From Actinopolyspora saharensis (GTDB lineage Bacteria; Actinomycetota; Actinomycetes; Mycobacteriales; Pseudonocardiaceae): 64,000 bases of DNA. The notes under the pieces were generated by a model. That model worked only from the letters and a program-made list of their open reading frames with translations. It had not been told where the DNA came from and made no database searches. The stretch is taken from contig NZ_FNKO01000001.1 in the NCBI RefSeq assembly GCF_900100925.1, forward strand, positions 620,001 through 684,000, written 5' to 3'. Position numbers and translations under genes: made by a program. Below, one piece after another: positions 1 to 9,123 of this stretch. Positions within the stretch are counted from its first letter, which is position 1. Every line of letters begins with the position of its first letter.

Positions 1-2177
1 GCGCCGGGCACCACGCGCACCCGCAGGCGGGGCACGTGGTAGATCTTGCGTCCGTCCACCCACAACCAGGCCTCGGCCGCTGCGTGCCCGCCGTCGGGGC
101 CCAGTTCGACGTCCAGCACGTCCAGTTCGACGGTGACCAGCGCGTCGGAGGGCAGGACCTGGCCGCGGTACTTCCACGAGTCGGGCACGACGGGTTCGAC
201 GCGGAAGCCGTCGTCGACGCCGCGCTGGATCAGGTAGCAGGACAGGAGCTGGCACATCGCTTCGACGCCGAGCGAGCCGGGCTGGACCGGGTCGTTGAAG
301 AAGTGCGCCTTGAAGTACCAGGCCTCGGCGCGCACGTCGCACTCGGCGCGCAGCCGTCCGAGGCCGGCCGAGCCGCCGTCGGGCCAGTAGCCGGTGAGCC
401 GGTCGAGCATCAGCAGCATCTGCCCGGGCAGGCGGGCGGAGCGCCCGAAGAAGCGGGCGGGGCGGGATCGCAGGTCGACAACGGGGTGGTCGCAGGGCTG
501 GGCGAGGCGGGAGCGGTCGTGGTCGGTCACCGGCAGACCGGTCCGGGTCGTCAACTGCTCCGCCGAGGTCAGGGCGAAGACCGTGGTGCCCTCCAGGGTG
601 GTGACGCCGTCGGCTTCGCAGCGGATCCGGAACGTTTCGATGGTCGTGTCGTCCCAGTGCTCGACGTCGGTGAGCTCGACCGCGGTGCGCACCGAGCTGA
701 CCTCGGGGGGCACCTCGCGGACAGTGGAGAGTCGACCGTCGAGGTTGCGGATCCGCAGCTGCTCGTCGGCCGTGCCGCCGTTCAGCAGGGCGGTCAGGAA
801 GCCGCAGGGCTGCAGCGCGATCTCCATCAGCACGGCGACCGGCACCGTCCCGCTCTGCTCGCGGAACCACACGTGCCGGGGCACGTCGTACTCGGCGACC
901 AGGCCGCTGCCGGGGCGGAACTGCCCGTGGGTGGCGGACAGCTCGGTGACCCGGGTGAGGAACAGGTACGGCGGTCCGGGCAGCCGCAGCGCGTCGTCGC
1001 TGGCGCCGGGCAGGATCTCGGCGCGCGGCCCCCAGGCGGCGGTGAGCATCGTGGCGTGGTCGTAGCGGAGTCGTCCCGCGCTCGCCGCGGCCGGGTCCTC
1101 GTGGCCGCGCAGGCCTGCCAGCGCGCTGAGCGGGATCGGGTCGCCGGTGCGCTGGACCGCGGGTGGGCCGAGGAGCTTCCAGTGCGGCAGGGGGGTGTCG
1201 GCGACGAGGTGCACGGCGAGCCCTTCGGCGCACAGCACCACCTGCTCGTCGATCGTGACGACCACGTCGGCGTGGGCGGTCGTGCCGGTGAGCGAGTGCA
1301 GGGTGAGGTGGTACCGGGGTGTGCCGCTCGGCGCGTTGAGCAGGACCCGCAGGCGGGCGGTCGTCTCCGGCAGCGGTTCGAAGCGCCAGCCGTCGCGGTG
1401 GATCGTGCTCCCGGTCGCGGCGAGGTGGAACGCCATCGCTTGGAGGCCGCCTTCGAGCAGCGCGGCGGGCGAGTGCCACGTGCTCGGCGGGGTGCGGCCG
1501 GTCGCGGTGAGCCCGCGGTCGGGATCGAACGCGGTGACCTCGCGCAGCAGCAGGGTGCGTCGCGACCCGATTCCGGGGCTTCGGACGTGGGTGCGCGTGA
1601 GTTCCCACTCGGGGCCGGTGAAGCAGTCGGCCGGGCGGCCCTCGGCGAACGCCGTGACCGCGTCGGTGTCGAACGCGGCCCCGAGGTGCTCGGTCGGTGC
1701 GGGCGGGTCCAGGTGGTCCGACAGGCTGCCGCGCAACGTCAGGTGGTCGTCGACCTCGCCCCGCAGGGCCGCTTCGGTGACGGTCAGCGAGCTGAGCAGC
1801 TGATCGCCCGGTGCGGGCAGGGCGTGGTGGAAGGTGAGTTCGCCGTCGAGCGCGCCGTGGCGCTGCGGCCACAGCGCCAGCAGCTCGTCCAGCACGGCTC
1901 CGCCCGTCATGCGGCCGGCCCGGTCGAGGTACCAGCCGTCGAGCTCGACGGTGGACCGGGCAGTGCGGGCCGGTTCGGTGGTGGGCTCGGCGGCGGTTCC
2001 GGTGGCCGTTCCGGTGGTGGAGGGGTGAACGCTGGCCTGCGTGGCCAGGAAGCGCTCGTGGAGCCGGGTGGCCTGCCGCAACTGCTCGGAGATCAGCGCC
2101 GCGGCGCTTCTCGGGGCCGGTGCGGGCTGGTGGGACCGCGGAGCGCGGGGCATGACCTCGAAGTCCTGGTCATCCAT
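1..2177 (-). CDS. Pfa-type hotdog dehydratase protein (PfaC-like), partial
   Basis: About 725 residues are visible and the C-terminus lies off the left edge. My reverse-strand translation shows FabA-like hotdog signatures: MEIALQPCGFL around residue 440, and HFFNDPVQPGSLGVEAM with His625. Both are hallmarks of the dehydratase domains of polyunsaturated fatty acid synthases, where they remove water from 3-hydroxyacyl-ACP. Another hotdog-like stretch precedes them. PfaC proteins usually begin with a KS-CLF pair, but this one starts almost directly with hotdog sequence after a Pro/Ala/Thr-rich N-terminus. The ATG at 2177 overlaps the stop of the upstream synthase by 8 bases, so translation is probably coupled. 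Family assignment is firm; what follows to the left and the product are unknown. Confidence 0.82.
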   Translation of the reverse strand, partial: MDDQDFEVMPRAPRSHQPAPAPRSAAALISEQLRQATRLHERFLATQASVHPSTTGTATGTAAEPTTEPARTARSTVELDGWYLDRAGRMTGGAVLDELLALWPQRHGALDGELTFHHALPAPGDQLLSSLTVTEAALRGEVDDHLTLRGSLSDHLDPPAPTEHLGAAFDTDAVTAFAEGRPADCFTGPEWELTRTHVRSPGIGSRRTLLLREVTAFDPDRGLTATGRTPPSTWHSPAALLEGGLQAMAFHLAATGSTIHRDGWRFEPLPETTARLRVLLNAPSGTPRYHLTLHSLTGTTAHADVVVTIDEQVVLCAEGLAVHLVADTPLPHWKLLGPPAVQRTGDPIPLSALAGLRGHEDPAAASAGRLRYDHATMLTAAWGPRAEILPGASDDALRLPGPPYLFLTRVTELSATHGQFRPGSGLVAEYDVPRHVWFREQSGTVPVAVLMEIALQPCGFLTALLNGGTADEQLRIRNLDGRLSTVREVPPEVSSVRTAVELTDVEHWDDTTIETFRIRCEADGVTTLEGTTVFALTSAEQLTTRTGLPVTDHDRSRLAQPCDHPVVDLRSRPARFFGRSARLPGQMLLMLDRLTGYWPDGGSAGLGRLRAECDVRAEAWYFKAHFFNDPVQPGSLGVEAMCQLLSCYLIQRGVDDGFRVEPVVPDSWKYRGQVLPSDALVTVELDVLDVELGPDGGHAAAEAWLWVDGRKIYHVPRLRVRVVPG

Positions 2178-5100
2178 TGGTGGCCTCCCCGAGTCGCGTC
2201 AGCGCGCGGCCTGCGGTGATCAGCACGCGCGGGTCGTCGGCGGGGGCGGTCAGCTCCCGGGCGAAGGCGCGGGCCCCGTCCTGCGGGGGGATCAGGTCGA
2301 CGCCGCCGAGGCGGAACACCTCGGCCAGCTCTGGGGTGACCATGCCGCCTTCCCACGGTCCCCACAGCAGCGCGCGGACCACCGCCTCCGGTCGAGCGCG
2401 CTGCTCGGTGGCGAGCACGTGGTTGAGGGTTTCGTTGGCCATCGCGTAGTCGCACTGCTCGGCGTTGCCGGTCGCGGCGACGACCGAGGAGAACACGCAC
2501 AGCAGCCGCAGCGGGTCCTCGCGGGTGGCGTCCAGCAGTGCTCGCAGCCCGTCGACCTTGGTGCGGAACACGGCCTCGAACTGCTCCGCGGTCTTGTCCT
2601 CCACCCGCTGGTCGTGCAGCACCCCGGCCGCGTGGATGAGGCCGGTGATCGGTCCCCACTGCTGCCGGACCTCGTCGAGCGCCGCCCGCACGGCGTTGCC
2701 GTCCCGGACGTCGACGCGCACGTGGCGGACCTGGTCCAGCCCGTCCACCTCGCGGTCGGAGCCGCGGCCGAGCAGGACGAAGCGTGCGCGGTGCCGGGAG
2801 TTGAGCTCGCGCAGGGCGGCGGCGGTGACAGCCCCGGTCCCGCCGGAGACGACGATCACCGGGTCGGCTTCCCAGCCACCGGACGCAGCCGGTTCCGGGG
2901 CCTCGGTGGTGTCGAGCGTCCACCGGGTGCCGTCCGCGGCGAGCGCGACGTCGAGGTCCGGGCCTCCGGTGAGCAGCTCGTCGACGAGGGCGGTGGCGGT
3001 CTCGGTCGCCGAGCGGTCCGCGCGGTGGCAGTCGATGGCCTTGACCGCGGCCAGCGGCCACTCCCAGCGGACGGTGCGGGCGAGCGCGGCCAGGCCGCCG
3101 AGCCAGGGGCGCTGCGCGTCGCGGTGGCCGAATCCGCCTCCGGTGTCCTGCACGGTGACGAAGACACCGCCGGCGGCGCGCAGCCGGGGCGCGATCGTCT
3201 GTGCGGCTCGGAAGGCGTCCCGTTGGGTGTCCAGGGCCTCGTCCGCGGAGGCGGTCTCGGCCAGCCCGTCGAGCAGCACCAGGCCGTCGGCCTCCAGCGA
3301 GGTGATCTCGGCCGCGGTGCCGACCCGCGCGTGGACGCCGCGCTCGGTGAGCAGCCGTGCGGTCTCCTCGGCGATGCCGGTTCCGTCGTCGGTGACCAGC
3401 ACGGTTCCGAGCCCTTGCATGGCGCTGCCCGGTGCGGGTGCGCGCCGCAGCGTCGGCACGTGCCGGTGGAGCGTCTGGTCGGGGGTGGACGTGACGGGCT
3501 CGGCGGGTGCGTTCAGCAGCTCGCGTAGGCGGTCGGCGATCTCGCCGAGGGTGCGCAGCGTCAGCAGCGGGGTGAGCCGTTCCCGGTCCATTCCCTCCAG
3601 CTGCGGGAACATCGGGCGCAGGGCCGAGAGGACCTGGGCGCGGGTGATCGAGTCCAGGCCGAGGTCGGCCTCCAGCTCCATGTGCGGTTCCAGGATCTCC
3701 ACCGGGTAGCCGGTCTTCTCGGCCACGGCGGCCAGCACCTGGGGTTCCAGTTCCTCGATGCCGCGTGCCGGCACGGGGTCCGGGGCCGTGGTGGTCGCCG
3801 GGGCAGCAGCGGCCACCGGGGTGGCGGAGGCGGCGGGCGGTTCGGGGGCCGCGGGTGGCCCGGCCGGTGCGGGTGGTGGGGTGGTCCGGAAGGTCGGCGC
3901 GGGCGCGGGAGTCTGGTCGAGGTCGTGGCCCGCGGCCGGGTCCAGCGAGGTCAGCGCGTCGATCGACTTCTCGGCCATGCTCAGGTACGCCGCGTGGGCG
4001 CGGGCGACCTCCTGCTGGGCTTCGGCGACCGCGCGCAGCGTGTCCTCGTCCTGGCCGCTGGATCCGGTCGCGGACAGCGCGGGGGCCGGTGTGGTCGGCG
4101 CGGACTCCGGGGTCGGCGGGTAGGACCTGCCGTGATTGCCGCCGTTGATCATGATGGGCATCGCCGGGCGTGCGGGCTCGGGCTCGTCCGGGCCGTGCCA
4201 CAGCCCGGCGAAGTCGAGCGGGACGCCGAGCGTGGCGAGCTGTCCGAGCGCGTCGAGCAGTCCGGTCACTCCGTTGGAGCTCGCGCGGTCCAGGGCGATC
4301 GCGTGGCCGTCGGGGAGGTTCTCCTTGACCAGGCTGGTCAACGCACCGCCCGGGCCCACTTCCAGGAAGATCCGCACCCCGTCGGCGTGCATCGCCTGCA
4401 CCGTGTCGGCGAACCGGACCGGTGAGGCGACGTGGTCGGCGATCGCCTGCCGGATCTCGGCCGGTTGCACCGGGTGCACGGCTGCCGCGGCGTTGCCGTA
4501 CACGTCCAGCAGCGGCGCGCGCACCGTCTCCGCGGACAGGAAGTCCCGCAGCGGTTCGGTCGCGGGAGCGACGAGGGGGCTGTGGAAGGCGGCCGCGGTG
4601 TCGAGCGTCCGTGCGGTCATCCCGGCCGCGGTGGCGTGCTTGCGCACCAGCTCGCCCGCCTCGGTGGTCGCGGCCACCACGACCTGGCGCGGGCCGTTGT
4701 GGTTGGCGATCCAGGCCTGACCGAGGTCGTGCCGCTCGAGGAGGTCGGTCACCTCGTCCACGCCGGCATCCAGGGCGATCATGACGCCGGATCCCTCCCG
4801 CATCAGCTCGCCCCGCCGGGCGGCCAGCCGCATCAACGTGTCCTCGTCGAACGCGCGTGCCGCGTGCAGCCCCACCAGCTCACCGAAGCTGTGCCCGGCC
4901 ACGCAGTCCGGCCGCACCCCCGCGGTCTCCAGCACGTTCAGCAGCGCGAGGCTGTGCGCGGCGATGGCGGGCTGGGCGACGCCGGTGTCGGTGAGCGCGT
5001 GCTGCTGCGCCTGCCGCTCGGCGTCGGTGAACACCGGTGGTGGGAAGACCAGCGGGGAGACCGCGTGCCGGTCCCACACCGCGTGGGCCCGGGGGAAGTG

Positions 5101-6843
5101 CATCGCCAGCTCGGCGCCCATGCCGACGTACTGGGCTCCCTGGCCGGGGAAGAGGAACGCGATCCGGCCCGGAGCGCGCCCGAGACCGTAGTGCAGGCCG
5201 GAGGGCGTCGAGAACGGTTTCGCGTCGACCAGCCCCCGGGCCTGCTCCAGCTTCTGCTCGAGGTCCTCGGTGGACGAGGCGACCACCGCCAGCCGGTGCT
5301 GCTGCGTGTGCTGGAAGGCGTTCTGGGAGCGCCGCGCGACCGCCGTGAGGCTTCCCGTCAGGTCGAGCGAGAACAGTTCCTGCGGCGTCGCGGCGGACAG
5401 CACCACCAGTTCGCCCGGCCGTGCTTCGCAGCGCACCGCGGGGCGGGCGCCCGTCGTGTCCTCGGGGTACTCCTCCAGGGTGACGTGGAAGTTCGAGCCG
5501 CCGAAGCCGAAGCTGGACACCGCGGCCCGCCTGGGGTGCTCGGTCGTGTTGATCCACGGCCGTGCCCGGGTGTTGAGGTAGAGGGGACTGTTCTCCAGGT
5601 CCAGCGCGGGGTTCGGGCGGTCGACCTTGATCGTCGGCGGCAGCACCTTGTGCTGCAGCGCCAGGACGGTCTTGAGCAGGCCCGCGGCGCCGGCGGCGGC
5701 CTTGGTGTGCCCGATCTGGGACTTGACGGATCCGAGCGCGCACCACTGGCGGTCCGTGCGCCCGCTCGCCTCGAACACCGAGCGCAGGGCGGCCGCTTCG
5801 GTGGCGTCACCGGGGGCGGTGCCGGTGCCGTGCGCTTCGAGCAGGCCGACCGCGTCCGGTCCGTAGCCTGCGGTCTCGTAGGCCCGGCGCAGCGCCCGCG
5901 CCTGCCCGGTCTCCAGCGGTGCGTACACCGAGGTACCGCTGCCGTCCGAGGAGGAGCCGATGCCGCGGATGACGGCGTGCACCCGGTCGCCGTCGCGTTC
6001 GGCGTCGGCGAGTCGTTTCAGGGCGAACAGGCCGAGGCCCTCGCCCAGCATGGTGCCGTCCGCGTGCTCGTCGAACGGGCGGCAGTCGCCGGTGGGCGAC
6101 AGGGCCGGGGTCTTGCTGAAGCACTGGAAGGTCATCGCGTCGTTGAGCGTGTCGACCCCGCCGGTGATCACCATGTCGGAGCGGCCGAGCAGCAGGTCGT
6201 CGACCGAGACCGACAGGGCGGCCAGCGAGCTCGCGCAGGCGGAGTCGACGGTGAAGTTGCTGCCGTGCAGGTCGAAGCGGTTCGCGATCCGCCCGGCGAC
6301 CACGTTGCTGAGCATGCCGGGGAACGTGGCTTCCTGCCACGGTGGTAAGTACTCGAGGATCCGGTCGCAGACGGCGTCGGCGTCGGCTTCGGGCAGTCCG
6401 CTGTCCAGCAGCGCCCGGCGCCACTGCGGGCGTCCGGACCGCGTGGCCATCTCGCCGAGCAGTTGCAGGGAGGCGCAGCCGAGGAACACGCTGACCCGCT
6501 CGCCGTCGATCTGGCCGAGCCCGGCGTCGGAGAGCCCGGTCAGCAGGCGTTCCGCGGCGACCAGCGCCAGCAGCTGGGCGGTGTCGGTGGCGGGCAGGTT
6601 GCGGGGCGGCACCCCCAGGCCCATCGGGTCGAACTCGACCTCGGGCAGGAAGGCCCCGCGGCGGGCGTAGGTCTTGTCCTGCGCCTCCGGGTCGGGGTCG
6701 TAGAAGTCCTCGGTCAGCCAGCGGTCGGCCGGCACGTCGGTCATGAGGTCGCGTCCTTCGACGACGTTGCGCCAGAAGGCGTCCACGTCCGGTGCGCCCG
6801 GCATGATCGCGCTGACGCCGACGATCGCGATCCGGTGGTCCAT
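2170..6843 (-). CDS. PfaA-like type I synthase, KS-AT-ACP-KR
   Basis: 1557 residues. Domains in order: ketosynthase at about 1-450, with Cys203 in DSACASS and the two His motifs EAHGTGT and IGHTKAA; acyltransferase at about 570-880, with Ser652 in GHSFG; a long Ala/Pro-rich linker; one acyl carrier protein with Ser1065 in LGLDSI; and a C-terminal ketoreductase from about 1325, with a GGTGAVT cofactor loop and a YAMAN active-site segment. This is the order in PfaA of polyunsaturated fatty acid synthases, but those normally carry several tandem ACPs and here there is one. It probably elongates and ketoreduces an ACP-bound chain with the adjacent dehydratase and enoyl reductase proteins. The ATG at 6843 follows a GAGGAA ribosome-binding site; longer open sequence upstream lies inside pfaD. 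Confidence 0.9.
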   Translation of the reverse strand: MDHRIAIVGVSAIMPGAPDVDAFWRNVVEGRDLMTDVPADRWLTEDFYDPDPEAQDKTYARRGAFLPEVEFDPMGLGVPPRNLPATDTAQLLALVAAERLLTGLSDAGLGQIDGERVSVFLGCASLQLLGEMATRSGRPQWRRALLDSGLPEADADAVCDRILEYLPPWQEATFPGMLSNVVAGRIANRFDLHGSNFTVDSACASSLAALSVSVDDLLLGRSDMVITGGVDTLNDAMTFQCFSKTPALSPTGDCRPFDEHADGTMLGEGLGLFALKRLADAERDGDRVHAVIRGIGSSSDGSGTSVYAPLETGQARALRRAYETAGYGPDAVGLLEAHGTGTAPGDATEAAALRSVFEASGRTDRQWCALGSVKSQIGHTKAAAGAAGLLKTVLALQHKVLPPTIKVDRPNPALDLENSPLYLNTRARPWINTTEHPRRAAVSSFGFGGSNFHVTLEEYPEDTTGARPAVRCEARPGELVVLSAATPQELFSLDLTGSLTAVARRSQNAFQHTQQHRLAVVASSTEDLEQKLEQARGLVDAKPFSTPSGLHYGLGRAPGRIAFLFPGQGAQYVGMGAELAMHFPRAHAVWDRHAVSPLVFPPPVFTDAERQAQQHALTDTGVAQPAIAAHSLALLNVLETAGVRPDCVAGHSFGELVGLHAARAFDEDTLMRLAARRGELMREGSGVMIALDAGVDEVTDLLERHDLGQAWIANHNGPRQVVVAATTEAGELVRKHATAAGMTARTLDTAAAFHSPLVAPATEPLRDFLSAETVRAPLLDVYGNAAAAVHPVQPAEIRQAIADHVASPVRFADTVQAMHADGVRIFLEVGPGGALTSLVKENLPDGHAIALDRASSNGVTGLLDALGQLATLGVPLDFAGLWHGPDEPEPARPAMPIMINGGNHGRSYPPTPESAPTTPAPALSATGSSGQDEDTLRAVAEAQQEVARAHAAYLSMAEKSIDALTSLDPAAGHDLDQTPAPAPTFRTTPPPAPAGPPAAPEPPAASATPVAAAAPATTTAPDPVPARGIEELEPQVLAAVAEKTGYPVEILEPHMELEADLGLDSITRAQVLSALRPMFPQLEGMDRERLTPLLTLRTLGEIADRLRELLNAPAEPVTSTPDQTLHRHVPTLRRAPAPGSAMQGLGTVLVTDDGTGIAEETARLLTERGVHARVGTAAEITSLEADGLVLLDGLAETASADEALDTQRDAFRAAQTIAPRLRAAGGVFVTVQDTGGGFGHRDAQRPWLGGLAALARTVRWEWPLAAVKAIDCHRADRSATETATALVDELLTGGPDLDVALAADGTRWTLDTTEAPEPAASGGWEADPVIVVSGGTGAVTAAALRELNSRHRARFVLLGRGSDREVDGLDQVRHVRVDVRDGNAVRAALDEVRQQWGPITGLIHAAGVLHDQRVEDKTAEQFEAVFRTKVDGLRALLDATREDPLRLLCVFSSVVAATGNAEQCDYAMANETLNHVLATEQRARPEAVVRALLWGPWEGGMVTPELAEVFRLGGVDLIPPQDGARAFARELTAPADDPRVLITAGRALTRLGEATNG

Positions 6844-6860
6844 GTTCGTTCTGCCGTTCC

Positions 6861-8384
6861 TCAAACCAGTGGGCGGGGGCGGAAGTCGAAGGCGTCGGAG
6901 GGGAGGCGGGCCCCGAGCGCGCGCAGCTGGTGCACGCGGGTGAGCACGGCGGCTCCCTGGAGCAGGTTGCGGGCGATCTGCGTGACCGCGCGTCCGCCGG
7001 GTTCGGCCAGGAAGCTGCCCGCGGTCCAGGTGTTGAACGCGCCCGCGGCGGGGCCGCACCACAGCTGGTAGTCGTTGCGGCGGCCGGGCGTGCCGTCGAC
7101 GGCCCAGGTGACCGAGTTGCCCAGGTACCAGCGGAAGACCAGCGCCATCTTGTGCCTGGGGTCGGTCCGGGCCCGGGTGAGCTCGCTCGGGCGGCGCTGC
7201 GCCCAGTACTGCTCGGTGCGTTGCCACACCTCGTCCAGGCCGGCCCCGAGGACCTCGCGCTCCAGCGAGTCCCTGGTCGCGGCGGGCAGCGATTCCAGCG
7301 ACGGGTGTTCGAGGTACAGCTGGTGCAGCCGGGCCGCCCGGCCGGCGAACATGGTGCCGCGGCGCAGCACCTGGACCTTGGCGCCGAGTTCGAACATGTC
7401 CGCCGCGGGGGCCATCGCCACGTCGGCCACCCCGGCCTGGGCGAGCATGGCCTTCGCCTCGTCGCTGACCGCGGCCTCGAGTGACATCTGGTTCACCGAG
7501 CCGGTGAGCACGTAGGCCGCGCCGAGGGAGAACGCCGCGGAGACCGCGGCCGGGTCGCCGAGTCCGCCCGCCGCGCCCACCCGCACTCCCGGGCTCTTCC
7601 GCCGCGCCAGGGACAGGACCGCGGGCAGGATCGACACCAGCGGTCTGCCGTCGGTGTGCCCACCGCTGTCCGCCTCGACGGTGATGTCGTCGGCCACCGG
7701 TATCCGGCTGACCAGGCGGCCCTCCTCCTCGGTGATCTCACCGCTGTCCACGAGCCTGCGGACCAGCCCGGCAGGGGGCGGCGACATGAACAGCTCGGCC
7801 GTTTCCGGTCGGGAGACCTTGGCGAACAGCGCGGTCCTGCGAATGATCCGGCCCGTGGCGTCGGTGCGCAGTCCGGAGGCGGCGCAGCGCACCACCGCGG
7901 GGGTGATGTCCAGGAACGCCGACAGCGAGATCTTCGGGACTTCGGCGCGGAGCAGGCGCGTCGCGACCGCGTCCTCCATGGCCGCGTCGTCGGGGTGGTG
8001 GATGAGGTTGACGCCCCAGTTCCGTCGTCCGGCGAGACGCGTCCGCAGCCGTTCCAGTTCCCGGTCGAGCCGTTCGAGACCGAGTCCTGCGGTTCCGAGG
8101 AAGGCCAGCATCTCCGCCCGCGCCATGGCCTCGACCAGGTCGACGCCGGCGATGCCGTGCGCCATCTCGCCGGCGATGTAGGGGAACCGCACGTCGTGCG
8201 CCTCGGTGAAGCTCTGGTCGCCCAGCCACTCCGGGTACAGGGCCGGTACCGTGCCGACGGCCCCGGGCACTGGCCGCTCCGAGAGTCCCAGCGCGCCGTC
8301 CCGCTCGTGCGCTACCAAGTGCGCCGGCTTCGTCACTCGCTGGGCGAGTGCGACGAGGCCGGCGCCGTCGAACACTCCTGTCAC
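6861..8384 (-). CDS. pfaD: PfaD-family enoyl reductase (FMN, 2-nitropropane dioxygenase fold)
   Basis: 507 residues, close to the usual size of PfaD proteins. The family forms a TIM-barrel FMN enoyl reductase that acts in trans on acyl-ACP in Pfa-type synthases. Visible family features are the glycine-rich flavin phosphate-binding stretch GAAGGLGDPAA, followed by VLTGSVNQMSLEA, and the N-terminal segment with IAGEMAHGI. The start is GTG at 8384, four bases after the EF-hand gene's stop; no strong ribosome-binding site is visible, so it may depend on translational coupling. It lies 17 bases upstream of the synthase gene. The product of the whole system cannot be read from the sequence. Confidence 0.9.
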   Translation of the reverse strand: MTGVFDGAGLVALAQRVTKPAHLVAHERDGALGLSERPVPGAVGTVPALYPEWLGDQSFTEAHDVRFPYIAGEMAHGIAGVDLVEAMARAEMLAFLGTAGLGLERLDRELERLRTRLAGRRNWGVNLIHHPDDAAMEDAVATRLLRAEVPKISLSAFLDITPAVVRCAASGLRTDATGRIIRRTALFAKVSRPETAELFMSPPPAGLVRRLVDSGEITEEEGRLVSRIPVADDITVEADSGGHTDGRPLVSILPAVLSLARRKSPGVRVGAAGGLGDPAAVSAAFSLGAAYVLTGSVNQMSLEAAVSDEAKAMLAQAGVADVAMAPAADMFELGAKVQVLRRGTMFAGRAARLHQLYLEHPSLESLPAATRDSLEREVLGAGLDEVWQRTEQYWAQRRPSELTRARTDPRHKMALVFRWYLGNSVTWAVDGTPGRRNDYQLWCGPAAGAFNTWTAGSFLAEPGGRAVTQIARNLLQGAAVLTRVHQLRALGARLPSDAFDFRPRPLV

Positions 8385-8388
8385 GGCG

Positions 8389-9123
8389 TCAGATGCGTCC
8401 GAGCGCCAGGTTGCCCGGTGCCTGCGGGTCGGTGCTGATGATGAAGTCGGTGACCGCCATCAGGATCTCGGGGTAGCCGAGGTAGCCGTTCCCGTCGGAG
8501 TCCATCACCGACCACGCGTGCTCGGCGTGCTGCCGCTGCACGCGCAGCACCTCCGTGACGAGCTGGAGGCCGTCGTCCCGGGTGACCCGCCCGTCGTTGT
8601 CCTCGTCGGCCATCGCGAACGCCAGGTTCGTGATCACGCCGATGTACTGCAGCGTCTTGTCCGGTGTCTCCGCCACGCTGTTGGCCATGACCGTGACGAA
8701 CTGCTCCCGGTCCAGTCGTTTCGTGTCCGGCACCCACGCGGGTTTGACCACCAGCGCGTGCCAGATCCGGTTCACCGTGGCTTCCAGCTGCTGGGCCCGT
8801 GGCGAGTCCTCGGCGTAGCCGGTCAGCCGTGCGAGGCGGTGCGCGAACTGCATCGTGTCGGTGGGCGTGACCGCGCCGTCGCCGTCGTCGTCGAGCACGT
8901 CGAACATCCACAGCTGCTTGCGCCGCAGGTACGGGTCCTGGTTCGCCGCCAGTCGCTCCGCCGCGGCGATGGTGCTCGCCGCGTCCGGTTTGGACTCGGC
9001 GGCTGCCTCGCCCGCCACGGCCATTCCGGACACGGATCCGGCGGCCAGCCCGGCGGTGCCGCGCAGGACCGACCTGCGGGTCACCTCTGTCGTTTCGTCG
9101 TCCTTCGGTGTTTCCGCCACCAC
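8389..9123 (-). CDS. Tat-exported EF-hand calcium-binding protein
   Basis: 244 residues. The N-terminus has a twin-arginine motif (RRSVL, Arg16-Arg17), a hydrophobic stretch and an Ala-rich cleavage region near residue 42, so it is predicted to be exported folded. Three canonical EF-hand loops are visible at about residues 78-89 (DDDGDG), 173-184 (DEDNDG) and 208-219 (DSDGNG). A degenerate fourth lies near 137-148. The four-hand layout resembles calerythrin and sarcoplasmic calcium-binding proteins. It is the first gene of the Pfa-like operon. Two adjacent GTG codons (9123 and 9120) follow GAAAGG; the second has the better spacing. Why an exported calcium sensor leads a cytoplasmic lipid synthase operon is unknown. 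Confidence 0.85.
   Translation of the reverse strand: MVAETPKDDETTEVTRRSVLRGTAGLAAGSVSGMAVAGEAAAESKPDAASTIAAAERLAANQDPYLRRKQLWMFDVLDDDGDGAVTPTDTMQFAHRLARLTGYAEDSPRAQQLEATVNRIWHALVVKPAWVPDTKRLDREQFVTVMANSVAETPDKTLQYIGVITNLAFAMADEDNDGRVTRDDGLQLVTEVLRVQRQHAEHAWSVMDSDGNGYLGYPEILMAVTDFIISTDPQAPGNLALGRI

Noticed and set aside
36..2219. Long plus-strand open frame opposite the dehydratase gene
   Set aside because: Its translation is low-complexity Gly/Arg/Val/Ala with no recognisable family, while the reverse strand shows hotdog motifs. High G+C keeps antisense frames open.
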